64,000 nt of DNA from assembly GCA_000242935.3 (NCBI GenBank), contig CP007053.1, positions 6,681,001-6,745,000 on the forward strand, read 5' to 3'. Each line of letters opens with the position of its first letter. Within the stretch, counting starts at the first letter, position 1. The stretch comes from Opitutaceae bacterium TAV5 (GTDB lineage Bacteria > Verrucomicrobiota > Verrucomicrobiia > Opitutales > Opitutaceae). Position numbers and translations under genes: made by a program. Under the pieces are notes generated by a model. The model saw only the letters and a program-made list of their open reading frames with translations, made no database searches and was not told the origin of the DNA. Shown here piece by piece: positions 39,395-48,283 of the stretch.

Positions 39395-39444
39395 ACTGCC
39401 CGCCTCCCCCCCCTGTTTTTCACCAGAAACAACCCAAACCACAC

Positions 39445-40452
39445 ATGAAGACCAAACCCGAAACCTTCGCTAAACCCGCCAGCCGCCTCGCCACCGTGTT
39501 TGCCGTCGCGACGCTCGCTCTCGTCATCACCGCCGCCGCGCCGAAAACCGCCCACGCCGCCGCGACCATCACCGAAACCGTTTTCTCCTACGATTTCCAG
39601 AACGCCACCGTCGGAACCCCGCCGCCCAACGGCGGCACGACCGGCGTCCTCGTCAAATACGCCACGCGCCCCGACGGCGGCGTTGTGGGTAACGACAATA
39701 CCACGCTCGTCTCGACTGCCGGAGACACCGCCTCGTCCGCCACGACACCCGTAACGCCCGCCGACCCCTTCGGCGGCTCCGGCAACCGCTCCGGCTACCT
39801 CTGGTATCACAAACAAACCTCCAACTCCAAGATGCCGACCTTGCAGTTCACCCTACCCGATTACACCGCCGTCGCGCCGCTCACCACGGGCACCCTGAGC
39901 TTCGACTTTTACATGCCGACGCCGGTGGACGGCACCGGCATCATGGAAGTCAACATCATGCCCGACACCAGCAGCTCCGACGCCACCCGCGCCACCTCGC
40001 TCGTCTCCTTCCAGGTCCAGGGCAGCACCACCGACGGCTACGGCACCGTTTACATTTACACAAACGGCGAGACCAGCGGCACTCAGGCTCGCGCCACCAC
40101 CGCCACCGTCTCCTTCGACACCAAACACACCTTTGCCATCACATGGGACGCCGCCAACGACACCTTTTCAATGAAACTCGACGGCACGATTGTTGAGCGC
40201 AACGTCAGTGGCTCGCTCGTCAGTTCCTTCGTCTCGACCACCGATCAGGCTGGCGCCGCCGCCGTCCGTTTCACGACCGCCTCCGGTGGCGGCAACACCA
40301 GTGTCGGCTATTTTGTGGACAACATTCTCGTCACACACGAAATCCCCGCGTCCGTTCCCGAACCCGCCACAAGCGCCGTCGTTCTCGGTGTCATCACCGC
40401 CGCGATTGCCGCCGCCACCCTGTCCGCCAGAAAAAACAAGCCTTCGGCATAA
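39445..40452 (+). CDS. PEP-CTERM sorted exported protein (cassette B)
   Basis: The 335-residue protein has a signal region (LATVFAVATLALVITAAAP), a beta-sandwich body with LSFDFYMPTPVDGTGIMEV and HTFAITWDAANDTFSMKLDG (lectin/LamG-like strands), and a PEP-CTERM tail (SVPEPATSAVVLGVITAAIA, then SARKNKPSA). Its TAA stop overlaps the ATG of the beta-helix gene (TAATG), so the two are translationally coupled. That links the surface protein directly to the secreted enzyme. Confidence 0.87.
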   Translation: MKTKPETFAKPASRLATVFAVATLALVITAAAPKTAHAAATITETVFSYDFQNATVGTPPPNGGTTGVLVKYATRPDGGVVGNDNTTLVSTAGDTASSATTPVTPADPFGGSGNRSGYLWYHKQTSNSKMPTLQFTLPDYTAVAPLTTGTLSFDFYMPTPVDGTGIMEVNIMPDTSSSDATRATSLVSFQVQGSTTDGYGTVYIYTNGETSGTQARATTATVSFDTKHTFAITWDAANDTFSMKLDGTIVERNVSGSLVSSFVSTTDQAGAAAVRFTTASGGGNTSVGYFVDNILVTHEIPASVPEPATSAVVLGVITAAIAAATLSARKNKPSA

Positions 40453-42893
40453 TGAACAACTTCAGCGGGCGGCACTTATGCTGCCAATACCGTCTTTTCT
40501 TCATCCTCCTTGCGTTCCTGCCTCTGCCCGGCTCCGCGCTCGCCGCAACCGGGCAACCCCGCCTCGAAATATACCCCACTTTCGTCAGCGCAGGCATTTA
40601 CCTCAACGACCTCACCGCCGGGACGCCCGAGCATTTCTCCGCCAATGTCCGCTTCCGCAAAATCGGCAACAGCGACCGGACCAGGGGGGGGAGGGAGGAA
40701 CTTGCTGCCGCCGCGTGGCAAGACGCTTACGAGCTCACTTACCATCCCGCCGACCATCAAGCCCGCGGCATCCTCGCCAACCTCGCTTCTGCCACAACCT
40801 ACGAGGTATCCGTAACCTACACGGACTCCGGACGCGCCGGCACCGCCATCGCGACATTCAGAACACTTTCGGACGACGTTCCCGTTGCCAAAACCATTAC
40901 CCTCACCCCCGCCGACCTCGCAAACGGTTTTACCATAAGCGAATCCGGCACCGCCGACGGCTATCTCCGTTACACCGCCCCACCCGGCGTCACCCTGATT
41001 GGCTCCATTCAGAAAACTCAGGCAATCCTCTTGATCAAAGCCAATTACATCATTCTGGAAAACCTGACGCTCGAAGGAGGCAACTACAACGCCATCAGCA
41101 TCATTGATTGCGAACACATCCGCATCCGCAACTGCGACATTTCCAACTACGGCACCGAACGCGTGTTGCCCTTCGACACCAGCGGCAGGCACAGCGTTTA
41201 TCGCGACAACGGACGCAACATCAACAACCAGGCCGGAATCATGATTCGCGGCGGAAGCGACATCGTCCTCGAACGCAACTACATCCACGATCCGAAAAGT
41301 CGCGCCAATTCCTGGTTTTACTCCCATCCCGCCGGACCCAACGCCGTGTTTCTCGGCGGCGCGCGCGGCGTCGTCTTGCGCTACAATGATTTTGTCGGCA
41401 GTGATTTGCACCGCTGGAATGATGCCGTCGAAAGCAACATCAACGGTGACATTCGCGGCGGCCCCTGGAAAGACGCCGAAATCTACGGCAACTATTTCGG
41501 CTTTGGCAACGACGACGGTATCGAACTCGACGGCGGTCAAATCAATTGCCGCGTTTTCCGAAATAAATTTGAGGGAACACTTTGCGGCATCAGCACCGCT
41601 CCCTGCCTGCGCGGCCCGTCGTTCATCTTTGAAAATCTGATCGTCAATCTGCGCGACGAACTCGGCACGGCTAACACCGCGCTCAAGAACAATTACAGCA
41701 AGCGCGGCGATGGCAAAATTCTCCTCTTCAACAACACCATTGTGACCGATGTCGATGCGGTTTCGGGCTTTGGAAAAGGCGACCCCGACCGCGTTTCCGG
41801 CAACCTCAAATTCGTCAGCCGCAACAACATTATTCAGGCTGCCAACATCTTTGCAGGCGGCGTGTTCCGCGAAAAAACCTCGGTGGATTACGACCTTCTC
41901 AGCCTGGTTCGCCCGCGCACAGACGTGGATGTTTTTGCCCGCCTGGACCAGGAAAAGCAGGAAACGCACGGTTACCGACAGACCGCCCCGTTTCGCGACG
42001 CCCCAAACGGTGATTTCCGCTTGCAGCCCGAAGTGCGTGAAAAATTGCGCGGTGAAAAAATCCCCAACTTTTCGCCTGACGGAAAACTTGGCACCGCTTT
42101 GGCCATGCCGGAGCGTCCGCTCGATTTCGAGATCTCCGCCGCCGAAGTTCGCCTCGACCTGCAAACAACAAACGCGCAACTCACGCTCACTCCGAAAATC
42201 GAGCCGCCCGCCAGGCGCGAAAACACGCGCATCGAATTTTCAATCGTTCAACCCGTTGCGACGAATTATTTTGCCGTCACACCCTCGCACGGCGTCCTGG
42301 AAGCAGGAAAACCGGTCACCCTTACAATTGACACAAAAAGTACTTACAAAGACGTCAAGGACGCGCGATTGCACAGCGGGGCGTTTCTGATTCGGATGAC
42401 CAACGGCTTCTCGCGTCCGGTCACCGTTTATTTCGATAATCGCGCCGACGATGCCAAAGTCAAAACCCGCCGCGCCAACGTTATTTACGGCAAAATCGAA
42501 CCGCCAGGCGAAGATGAACGCCAAGGCCCAAACAATAAAACCCCCGGCAAGTCCGCCTCCTGCAAACTCGTTTTCGATCTCACCCCCGACCAGGCGGGCA
42601 AGTATTACCTTTTCGGACGTTTCAAGAATCGCGTCAGTCGTATTTTATTGAATGATAAAATGATGTGGATTCGAAGCGGAGAGCAGCAATTGGGTCGCGA
42701 GATTCCGAACGTGCCCTGTTGGGGCAACATCGGCCTTCCGCAAGGCGCAACCAACGCGCCCTTCGTGTTGCTTGCCGGACGCAACGAATTTGTCCTCGCG
42801 CCTGCCGAAAAACAACCGTTCGAAATGGATGCTGTTGCGTTGGGCAAAGAGCCGGAGGATTTCCTCTACGCTCCGGCAAATTTTGCCAGATGA
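40452..42893 (+). CDS. Secreted right-handed beta-helix protein, probable pectin-active lyase
   Basis: This 813-residue protein has a signal peptide of about 31 residues and a fibronectin-like strand region to about 140. A parallel beta-helix follows from about 160 to 500: ILLIKANYIILENLTLEGGN, HIRIRNCDIS, GSDIVLERNYIHD, DAEIYGNYFGFGNDDGIELD. The C-terminal 300 residues are beta-rich and may bind carbohydrate. Beta-helix folds are shared by pectate lyases, PL6 and polygalacturonases; I cannot fix the exact family. A G8 run at 40684-40691 lies in frame. It is the last gene of cassette B and is followed by an SGNH esterase gene. Confidence 0.7.
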   Translation: MNNFSGRHLCCQYRLFFILLAFLPLPGSALAATGQPRLEIYPTFVSAGIYLNDLTAGTPEHFSANVRFRKIGNSDRTRGGREELAAAAWQDAYELTYHPADHQARGILANLASATTYEVSVTYTDSGRAGTAIATFRTLSDDVPVAKTITLTPADLANGFTISESGTADGYLRYTAPPGVTLIGSIQKTQAILLIKANYIILENLTLEGGNYNAISIIDCEHIRIRNCDISNYGTERVLPFDTSGRHSVYRDNGRNINNQAGIMIRGGSDIVLERNYIHDPKSRANSWFYSHPAGPNAVFLGGARGVVLRYNDFVGSDLHRWNDAVESNINGDIRGGPWKDAEIYGNYFGFGNDDGIELDGGQINCRVFRNKFEGTLCGISTAPCLRGPSFIFENLIVNLRDELGTANTALKNNYSKRGDGKILLFNNTIVTDVDAVSGFGKGDPDRVSGNLKFVSRNNIIQAANIFAGGVFREKTSVDYDLLSLVRPRTDVDVFARLDQEKQETHGYRQTAPFRDAPNGDFRLQPEVREKLRGEKIPNFSPDGKLGTALAMPERPLDFEISAAEVRLDLQTTNAQLTLTPKIEPPARRENTRIEFSIVQPVATNYFAVTPSHGVLEAGKPVTLTIDTKSTYKDVKDARLHSGAFLIRMTNGFSRPVTVYFDNRADDAKVKTRRANVIYGKIEPPGEDERQGPNNKTPGKSASCKLVFDLTPDQAGKYYLFGRFKNRVSRILLNDKMMWIRSGEQQLGREIPNVPCWGNIGLPQGATNAPFVLLAGRNEFVLAPAEKQPFEMDAVALGKEPEDFLYAPANFAR

Positions 42894-42915
42894 AGAGTTA
42901 AATAGAGCTCAAAGA

Positions 42916-43668
42916 ATGAATACTGCAAAATATAATTCCTGTCTGGCGCATGTTTGTCTGTTTCTGTCCGTCGCTTTTTTGTTGGCGTCGGTCCATGCTG
43001 TGCCCGCTGCGGCCGCGCCGCTCAAGCTTGCCATTATTGGCGATTCCACGGTTTGCGATTATCCGCTTTCGCAGGCCAAACGCGGCTGGGGGCAACTCCT
43101 GCCGGAGTTTCTGCCCAGGGGGACGCAGGTCATCAATGTCGCGCGAGGCGGAGCGAGCACCAAAACGTTCCCTGCTGACCGCTGGCAACGCGTGTTGTCA
43201 TCGAAACCCGACTACGTTCTGATCCAGTTCGGTCACAACGATTCTCACGCCAAGGACAAACCGGAATCCACCGACGCCGCCACCGACTACCGCGACAACC
43301 TCCGGCGCTACGTGCGCGAGGCTCGCGATGTCGGCATCAGGCCAATTCTCGTCACTCCCGTCCGCCGACGACTCTACAAAAACGGCCACCCAACCACCGA
43401 ACTCGCCCGCTATGCCGACGCCATGAAAGCCGTCACCACCGGGCTGGGTGTACCTCTCATCGACCTGCACGCCACCAGCGGCGAGCTGTTCGATCGTCTT
43501 GGCGAAGACGGGAGCGAGGCCTTCACCGTCAACAAACCCGACAACGCCGACCGCCCCGGCAAAGGTGACCGCACGCACTTCACGGAAACCGGCGCCCGCG
43601 AAATCGCCCGTCTCGTCGCTGCCGGTCTGGTCGAAATCGACGCCAGGCTGACTGCACCGGCCAAGTGA
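42916..43668 (+). CDS. SGNH esterase, rhamnogalacturonan-acetylesterase-like (copy 1)
   Basis: From ATG 42916 the protein has 250 residues and a signal peptide ending near residue 34. The SGNH blocks are IGDSTVCDY (catalytic Ser44), ARGGASTKTF, FGHNDSHAKD and DRTHFTETGA (catalytic Asp/His). These match carbohydrate esterase family 12, which removes acetyl groups from pectic rhamnogalacturonan. A 369-bp stretch (43206-43574) is nearly identical to the second copy at 45792-46550, while the N-terminal halves differ. It fits with the lyase genes upstream, since deacetylation opens pectin to lyases. Confidence 0.85.
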   Translation: MNTAKYNSCLAHVCLFLSVAFLLASVHAVPAAAAPLKLAIIGDSTVCDYPLSQAKRGWGQLLPEFLPRGTQVINVARGGASTKTFPADRWQRVLSSKPDYVLIQFGHNDSHAKDKPESTDAATDYRDNLRRYVREARDVGIRPILVTPVRRRLYKNGHPTTELARYADAMKAVTTGLGVPLIDLHATSGELFDRLGEDGSEAFTVNKPDNADRPGKGDRTHFTETGAREIARLVAAGLVEIDARLTAPAK

Positions 43669-43783
43669 GTCGCCTGGTGATTCGTTCAGCCAGAAGCATT
43701 CGAAACGTTTTCGCCACCCGGAATCTTGCTCCCGGCGAACAAGTCACCTGGACCCGTGTCTGGCGGTTCGGGCAACAAATCCC

Positions 43784-45721
43784 ATGATCACATCCAACAA
43801 TACCGCTGTCCGGAACGACCGGTTCATTGACGTGGACGTCGCCCTGATCGGCGTCGGCATCGGTGGGGTGGCCGCCTTGCAGGCCCTGCTCGAAAAGGGA
43901 CTTCGCGTGGCCGCCTTCGAGGAATACGCCTGGATCGGCGGACAGGTGAGCAGCCAGGCGCTGTGCGTCCTGGACGAGTTCCATGATCCCGTATCCGAAA
44001 AAATCGGATACAGCCGGCGTTATCACGCCTTCCGCGAATCCCTGCGCGATTTCTACCGGAAAAATTTCCGGCTCTCGAAAGGCGGGGCAGCCCAGCTTTA
44101 CTTCAATCCCGGCAACGCCATGAATTCCTTCATGGTAGCCGAACCGCATGTCGCCCACCAGGTGCTGCGTGAAAAATTCGCCCCTTACGAGGAAAGCGGG
44201 CAATTACGACTTTTCTGCGGGTGGGTTGCCGCGTCGGTCCGGCGCGACGGACATCGCCTGCTTTCAGTCACCTGCCGCAATCTTCAAAAACCGTCGGAAA
44301 CCGTGGAGGCACGCGCGCGTTTCTTTCTCGATGGCACGGAGGCAGGCGACCTTTACCCGCTCATCCCCGTTCCGTTCCGCCTCGGCGCGGATGGCCGCGA
44401 GGCATTCGACGAACCTCACGCGGAACCGGAAGCCAATCCACAGGGTATCCAGAGCAGCACCGTGTGCTTCGCCGTCGAATACGTGCCCGGCGGCGATTTC
44501 CGCATTCCCAGGCCGGCTGATTATGACGAGTGGGAACACGCCTGCGGTCCCTTCCGTCTCGACGCCCCCGGAGCCTCCCGCGAAGAGCCGTCATTGATGT
44601 TTCGCCGAAAACTCGGTCGCAATGGCCGGATGGTGCCCCCTGCGTTCTACTACCGCTGCGTCATCGACCGGCGCAATTTCGACGATCCGAAGCGTCCTTT
44701 CAGCCGCGCCATCATCAACTGCGCTTGCAATGATTTCGCCCTGGAACCCATGGTTGGCGGACGCCCCACCCATCTTGTTTACGAACGGGCCAAGGCGCTT
44801 TCGACCGCCTACTTTTACTGGCTGCAAAACCATGCTCCGCGCGATGACGGCAAAGGCGCTGGCTACCCGGAATTGCACCTCTGCCCGGAAATCACCGGCA
44901 CGCCCGATGGCATGGCGATGGCTCCCTATATCCGTGAAGGGCGCCGCCTCTGCGCCTGCACCACCATTCTCGAACAGGACATCGCCCGGGCCAATCAAAC
45001 CGGCGCCCGCGCGCGCCACTACGACGACTCGGTCGGGCTTGGGGGATTCATCATCGATGTGCACAAACGTTGCCTCGCCCGGTCCGTCTTTTCCGGGGGC
45101 GTGACGACCAATCCTTACCAGATACCGCTCTCTGCGTTGGTGAGTCCCGGACTGGAAAATTTTGCCGTGGCCGGGAAATGCATCGGCACGACGCAAATCA
45201 CCAATGGCGCTTATCGGCTCCACAACATCGAATGGGCCATCGGCGAGGCCGCGGGCGAACTGGCCGCGTTTTGCCTTTCCCGGTCAGGTGCCTCCGGGTT
45301 TCCCCTGACCGGACGGGCGCTGTTTGACTATCAGCGGGAACTCATCCGGCAGGGGCTACCGGTCTTCTGGTATGATGATCTGCCCTTCGATCATCCGGCC
45401 TTCGAGGCGATCCAGCTTTTCAGCGTGCGCCGCATCTGGCCCGCCGATCCTTCGCACCTCCGCGCCGACGCGCAGCACAGCGTGGCGCGTTCCCTGAAAT
45501 CCGTGGAGACTTTTTTTCAGAACCTTGCCGCGCTTGGAGCCGATCCGGGGGACATCCCCGAAATCACCCTCGTTTGTCATGGCACGCGCAAGGAAGACTT
45601 GCTGGTGCGGATGCTTCGCCATCTCGACGACAACGGCTGGCCCGACGCTGCTTTCGGTGATACAGGGACGCTCCGGACCGCCGGGGCAAGCGAGGCCGGC
45701 ATCCCCGAGGCGCTGGCTTGA
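43784..45721 (+). CDS. FAD-dependent oxidoreductase (FAD_oxidored family)
   Basis: This 645-residue protein has an N-terminal dinucleotide-binding motif, VDVALIGVGIGGVAALQALL (GVGIGG at 23-28), then EEYAWIGGQVSSQAL, FFLDGTEAGDLYPL and NFAVAGKCIGTTQITNGAYR, which are characteristic of the FAD_oxidored family. No signal peptide is seen, so it is probably cytosolic. Members commonly occur in polysaccharide loci of Planctomycetota and Verrucomicrobiota, but their substrate is not established. It lies between the two SGNH esterase genes on the same strand and is likely co-transcribed. Confidence 0.8.
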   Translation: MITSNNTAVRNDRFIDVDVALIGVGIGGVAALQALLEKGLRVAAFEEYAWIGGQVSSQALCVLDEFHDPVSEKIGYSRRYHAFRESLRDFYRKNFRLSKGGAAQLYFNPGNAMNSFMVAEPHVAHQVLREKFAPYEESGQLRLFCGWVAASVRRDGHRLLSVTCRNLQKPSETVEARARFFLDGTEAGDLYPLIPVPFRLGADGREAFDEPHAEPEANPQGIQSSTVCFAVEYVPGGDFRIPRPADYDEWEHACGPFRLDAPGASREEPSLMFRRKLGRNGRMVPPAFYYRCVIDRRNFDDPKRPFSRAIINCACNDFALEPMVGGRPTHLVYERAKALSTAYFYWLQNHAPRDDGKGAGYPELHLCPEITGTPDGMAMAPYIREGRRLCACTTILEQDIARANQTGARARHYDDSVGLGGFIIDVHKRCLARSVFSGGVTTNPYQIPLSALVSPGLENFAVAGKCIGTTQITNGAYRLHNIEWAIGEAAGELAAFCLSRSGASGFPLTGRALFDYQRELIRQGLPVFWYDDLPFDHPAFEAIQLFSVRRIWPADPSHLRADAQHSVARSLKSVETFFQNLAALGADPGDIPEITLVCHGTRKEDLLVRMLRHLDDNGWPDAAFGDTGTLRTAGASEAGIPEALA

Positions 45722-45791
45722 AGACCAGCGCCCTGGCTCGCCCGTTCTCCCCGATCAACAGGTGGACAACCTGTATCCAAAAAAACATACT

Positions 45792-46550
45792 ATGAAACAG
45801 ATACCGTTCGGGATACTGACAGCATGGGTCGTCACGATCCCAAACTGTTTCCTGCCGATCGCAGGCGCGGCAGATCCTGCCGGAGTCCGGTCATCCGCTC
45901 CAGTCAGGCTTGCCCTCATCGGTGACTCCACAGTTTGCGACTACAATTCCACCTCTGCCAAACGTGGCTGGGGACAGCTTCTGCCCGAATTTTTGCCGAA
46001 GGGTACGCAAATCACCAACCTCGCCCGCGGCGGGGCGAGCACGAAGACGTTTCCGCCCGACCGCTGGCAACGCGTCCTCGCCTCCAGACCCGACTACGTG
46101 CTGATCCAGTTCGGTCACAACGATTCTCACGCCAAGGACAAACCGGAATCCACCGACGCCGCCACCGACTACCGCGACAACCTCCGGCGCTACGTACGCG
46201 AGGCTCGCGATGTCGGCATCAGGCCAATTCTCGTCACTCCCGTCCGCCGACGACTCTACAAAAACGGCCACCCAACCACCGAACTCGCCCGCTATGCCGA
46301 CGCCATGAAAGCCGTCACCACCGAGCTGGGTGTACCTCTCATCGACCTGCACGCCACCAGCGGCGAGCTGTTCGATCGTCTTGGCGAAGACGGGAGCGAG
46401 GCCTTCACCGTCAACAAACCCGACAACGCCGACCGCCCCGGCAAAGGTGACCGCACACACTTTACCGAAACCGGTGCCCGCGAAGTCGCCCGTCTCGTCG
46501 CCGCCGGCCTGGCCGGAATCGAACCTCGCCTGGCGGTGACATCCCGTTAA
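45792..46550 (+). CDS. SGNH esterase, rhamnogalacturonan-acetylesterase-like (copy 2)
   Basis: From ATG 45792 the protein has 252 residues. It has a signal peptide (about 27 residues), IGDSTVCDY with Ser46, ARGGASTKTF, FGHNDSHAKD and DRTHFTETGA. From the third block onward it is almost identical to the copy at 42916-43668, at DNA level as well (46088-46456, 366 of 369 bases). The first third shares only the protein motifs. It probably deacetylates pectin like its partner; differing N-termini may alter location or specificity. Confidence 0.85.
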   Translation: MKQIPFGILTAWVVTIPNCFLPIAGAADPAGVRSSAPVRLALIGDSTVCDYNSTSAKRGWGQLLPEFLPKGTQITNLARGGASTKTFPPDRWQRVLASRPDYVLIQFGHNDSHAKDKPESTDAATDYRDNLRRYVREARDVGIRPILVTPVRRRLYKNGHPTTELARYADAMKAVTTELGVPLIDLHATSGELFDRLGEDGSEAFTVNKPDNADRPGKGDRTHFTETGAREVARLVAAGLAGIEPRLAVTSR

Positions 46551-46578
46551 TGTTTGCTGCGAACACCCTCCCGCTCTC

Positions 46579-47895
46579 ATGATCGTCTCTCCGACCCGCG
46601 CCCTCCTTGTTCTCGTCCTGGCACTTCTGTTTCCCACGCTCTCCGTCCTGGCCGCCGCCACCACCTGGGATTTCGCCTCGCTGCAGACACCGCCTCGCGT
46701 TCATGACGCGCCCGCCGCTTACCGGCAGGCTCTCGAAGCCGCCAACGCGGCGACTGCCGCCGCTTCCGAATCCCAACCTGCCACCGCCCCGCTGCCGGAA
46801 GGTGTCCGCGCCTTCGCCTTCGAAGGACTTTCATGGAAGGGCAACCCGACGCGCGTGTTTGCATTTTACGGCGCGCCTGCCGGAGCCACGCCTGCCCAAC
46901 CGGTGCCCGGCATCGTGCTCGTTCACGGCGCGGGTGGCACCGCTTTCGCCAAGTGGGTAAAGTTATGGAACGATCGTGGCTACGCCGCCATCGCCTTTGA
47001 TCACGACGGCGGCATTCCCGTCGGCAAATACAGCCACTGGCAGCGCAATCCCGAATATCCCGGCCCCCGGCGCGTCGGCATCGGCGACATCGGCCAGCCT
47101 CCCGTCGACCAGTGGATGTATCACGCCGTCGCAGACACGATCCTTGCCCATTCGCTGCTCGCGTCTTTTCCCGAAGTGGACGCGGAGCGGATCGGCAGCA
47201 CGGGCATCTCTTACGGCGCAGTGATCTTGTCCAATGTTGCCGGCATCGACACACGCCTGAAGTTTGCCGTGCCGGTTTACGGCTGCGGCTATATCTCCGA
47301 AAACGAGGATGACGGCTCTCGCTTCATCGACTCGAAAGCGCCGTGGGAAAAATCCGGCAATCGCGTCACCATCTGGCGCGCACTCTGGGATCCGAAAAAC
47401 CGTCTGCCCCAGGCACGCGTCCCGATGCTCTGGCTCAACGGCACCAACGACTTTGCCTTCGCCCTGAGTGCCTGGCAGCGCTCGTATCGCGCCGCGCCCG
47501 GCACGCAGGCGATATGCCTGCGTGTGCGCATGACGCATGCCCACGGCGCACCCGGCGAGAACCCGGAAGAAATCCGCGCCTTTGCCGACAGCATCGTCAA
47601 CGGCGGCCGTCCGCTCGTCCGCATCACCGGCCAAGGCCGCGAAGGTCCGGACGCATGGGTCACGTGGCAATCCGCCACGCCGCTGCGGCAAGCCCGACTC
47701 AACTTCACCCGCACCGCCACCGGCCGCTGGCAGGACCGCGTGTGGGAAACCCTGCCCGCAATGATTGATATCACGGCCTCACGCGTCTCCGCCACGCTCC
47801 CGGCCGACGCGGCGGTTTATTTCTTCAATCTGATCGACGACCGCGACCTGATCGTGAGCAGCGAACATGTGACGATGGAATCGGGCAACCCCTGA
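46579..47895 (+). CDS. Secreted alpha/beta hydrolase, acetyl-xylan-esterase-like
   Basis: This 438-residue protein has a signal peptide (LLVLVLALLFPTLSVLAAA). The alpha/beta-hydrolase core shows GIVLVHGAGGTAFAKWVKLW (oxyanion region), GISYGA with nucleophile Ser211, GTNDFA with Asp291, and MTHAHG with His320 or His322. A beta-rich C-terminal extension of about 100 residues follows. Dienelactone-hydrolase and acetyl-xylan-esterase families share this order. In this pectin locus a sugar-ester or feruloyl-ester substrate is plausible but unproven. It follows the second SGNH gene by 28 bp. Confidence 0.75.
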   Translation: MIVSPTRALLVLVLALLFPTLSVLAAATTWDFASLQTPPRVHDAPAAYRQALEAANAATAAASESQPATAPLPEGVRAFAFEGLSWKGNPTRVFAFYGAPAGATPAQPVPGIVLVHGAGGTAFAKWVKLWNDRGYAAIAFDHDGGIPVGKYSHWQRNPEYPGPRRVGIGDIGQPPVDQWMYHAVADTILAHSLLASFPEVDAERIGSTGISYGAVILSNVAGIDTRLKFAVPVYGCGYISENEDDGSRFIDSKAPWEKSGNRVTIWRALWDPKNRLPQARVPMLWLNGTNDFAFALSAWQRSYRAAPGTQAICLRVRMTHAHGAPGENPEEIRAFADSIVNGGRPLVRITGQGREGPDAWVTWQSATPLRQARLNFTRTATGRWQDRVWETLPAMIDITASRVSATLPADAAVYFFNLIDDRDLIVSSEHVTMESGNP

Positions 47896-47981
47896 TTGAC
47901 GACTCCGCCGCCATCGAGTGCACATGTTCCCGCATGGGGACCAGGCCGGGTATCTGTCAACCAAGAGAGCCCCTGAATAAT

Positions 47982-48119
47982 TTGAACAGAAGAGAACGAA
48001 GGCCCGCTGGTGGCTGGTGGAAGATCAGGTGCGGGTTACGGTTCTGTTATAAAACTCCGGATACAAGAGGAGTGACAGAAACCGGAAACATCTTCGTTAT
48101 CTTCTTACCTTCTGTTCAA
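47982..48119. mobile_element. MITE-like element, copy 1
   Basis: This 138-bp segment begins TTGAACAGAAGAGAACGAAG and ends CTTCTGTTCAA, giving perfect 11-bp terminal inverted repeats with further imperfect pairing inward (AACGAAG/CTTCGTT). A related 141-bp segment lies at 63501-63641. Both are preceded by CC(C/T)CTGAA. There is no coding sequence inside. Confidence 0.65.
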
Positions 48120-48174
48120 TAGATTGGCCGGTTTTGGTGTTTTTCAAGAGATGGGTTTGATTTTTGCTATCATG

Positions 48175-48189
48175 ACTTGACTGTCAAGT
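48175..48189. promoter_or_regulatory. Palindromic operator candidate upstream of araB
   Basis: ACTTGACTGTCAAGT is a 15-bp palindrome about a central T. A TATCAT hexamer (48168-48173) just before it could be a -10 element, placing the palindrome at the transcription start where a repressor would act. The binding protein is unknown. Confidence 0.5.
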
Positions 48190-48283
48190 AACCTCTCCAT
48201 TTACCCCGCCCCGGCTTGCCGGCACCTTCTTCGCTGAAAACTCCGAACGTCAGACCCTGAACCCGAAACTGAAGCGAAGTGTC

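Larger units (their letters stand above)
47896..48283. other. 388-bp region upstream of araB
   Basis: The region contains a MITE-like element (47982-48119) and a palindromic operator candidate (48175-48189), and no supported gene. A 62-codon frame across the MITE-like element is not credible. Confidence 0.6.

Noticed and set aside
40680-40700. Possible frameshift at the G8 run in the beta-helix gene
   Set aside because: Sequence before and after reads as one plausible strand-rich protein in a single frame, with no better alternative.
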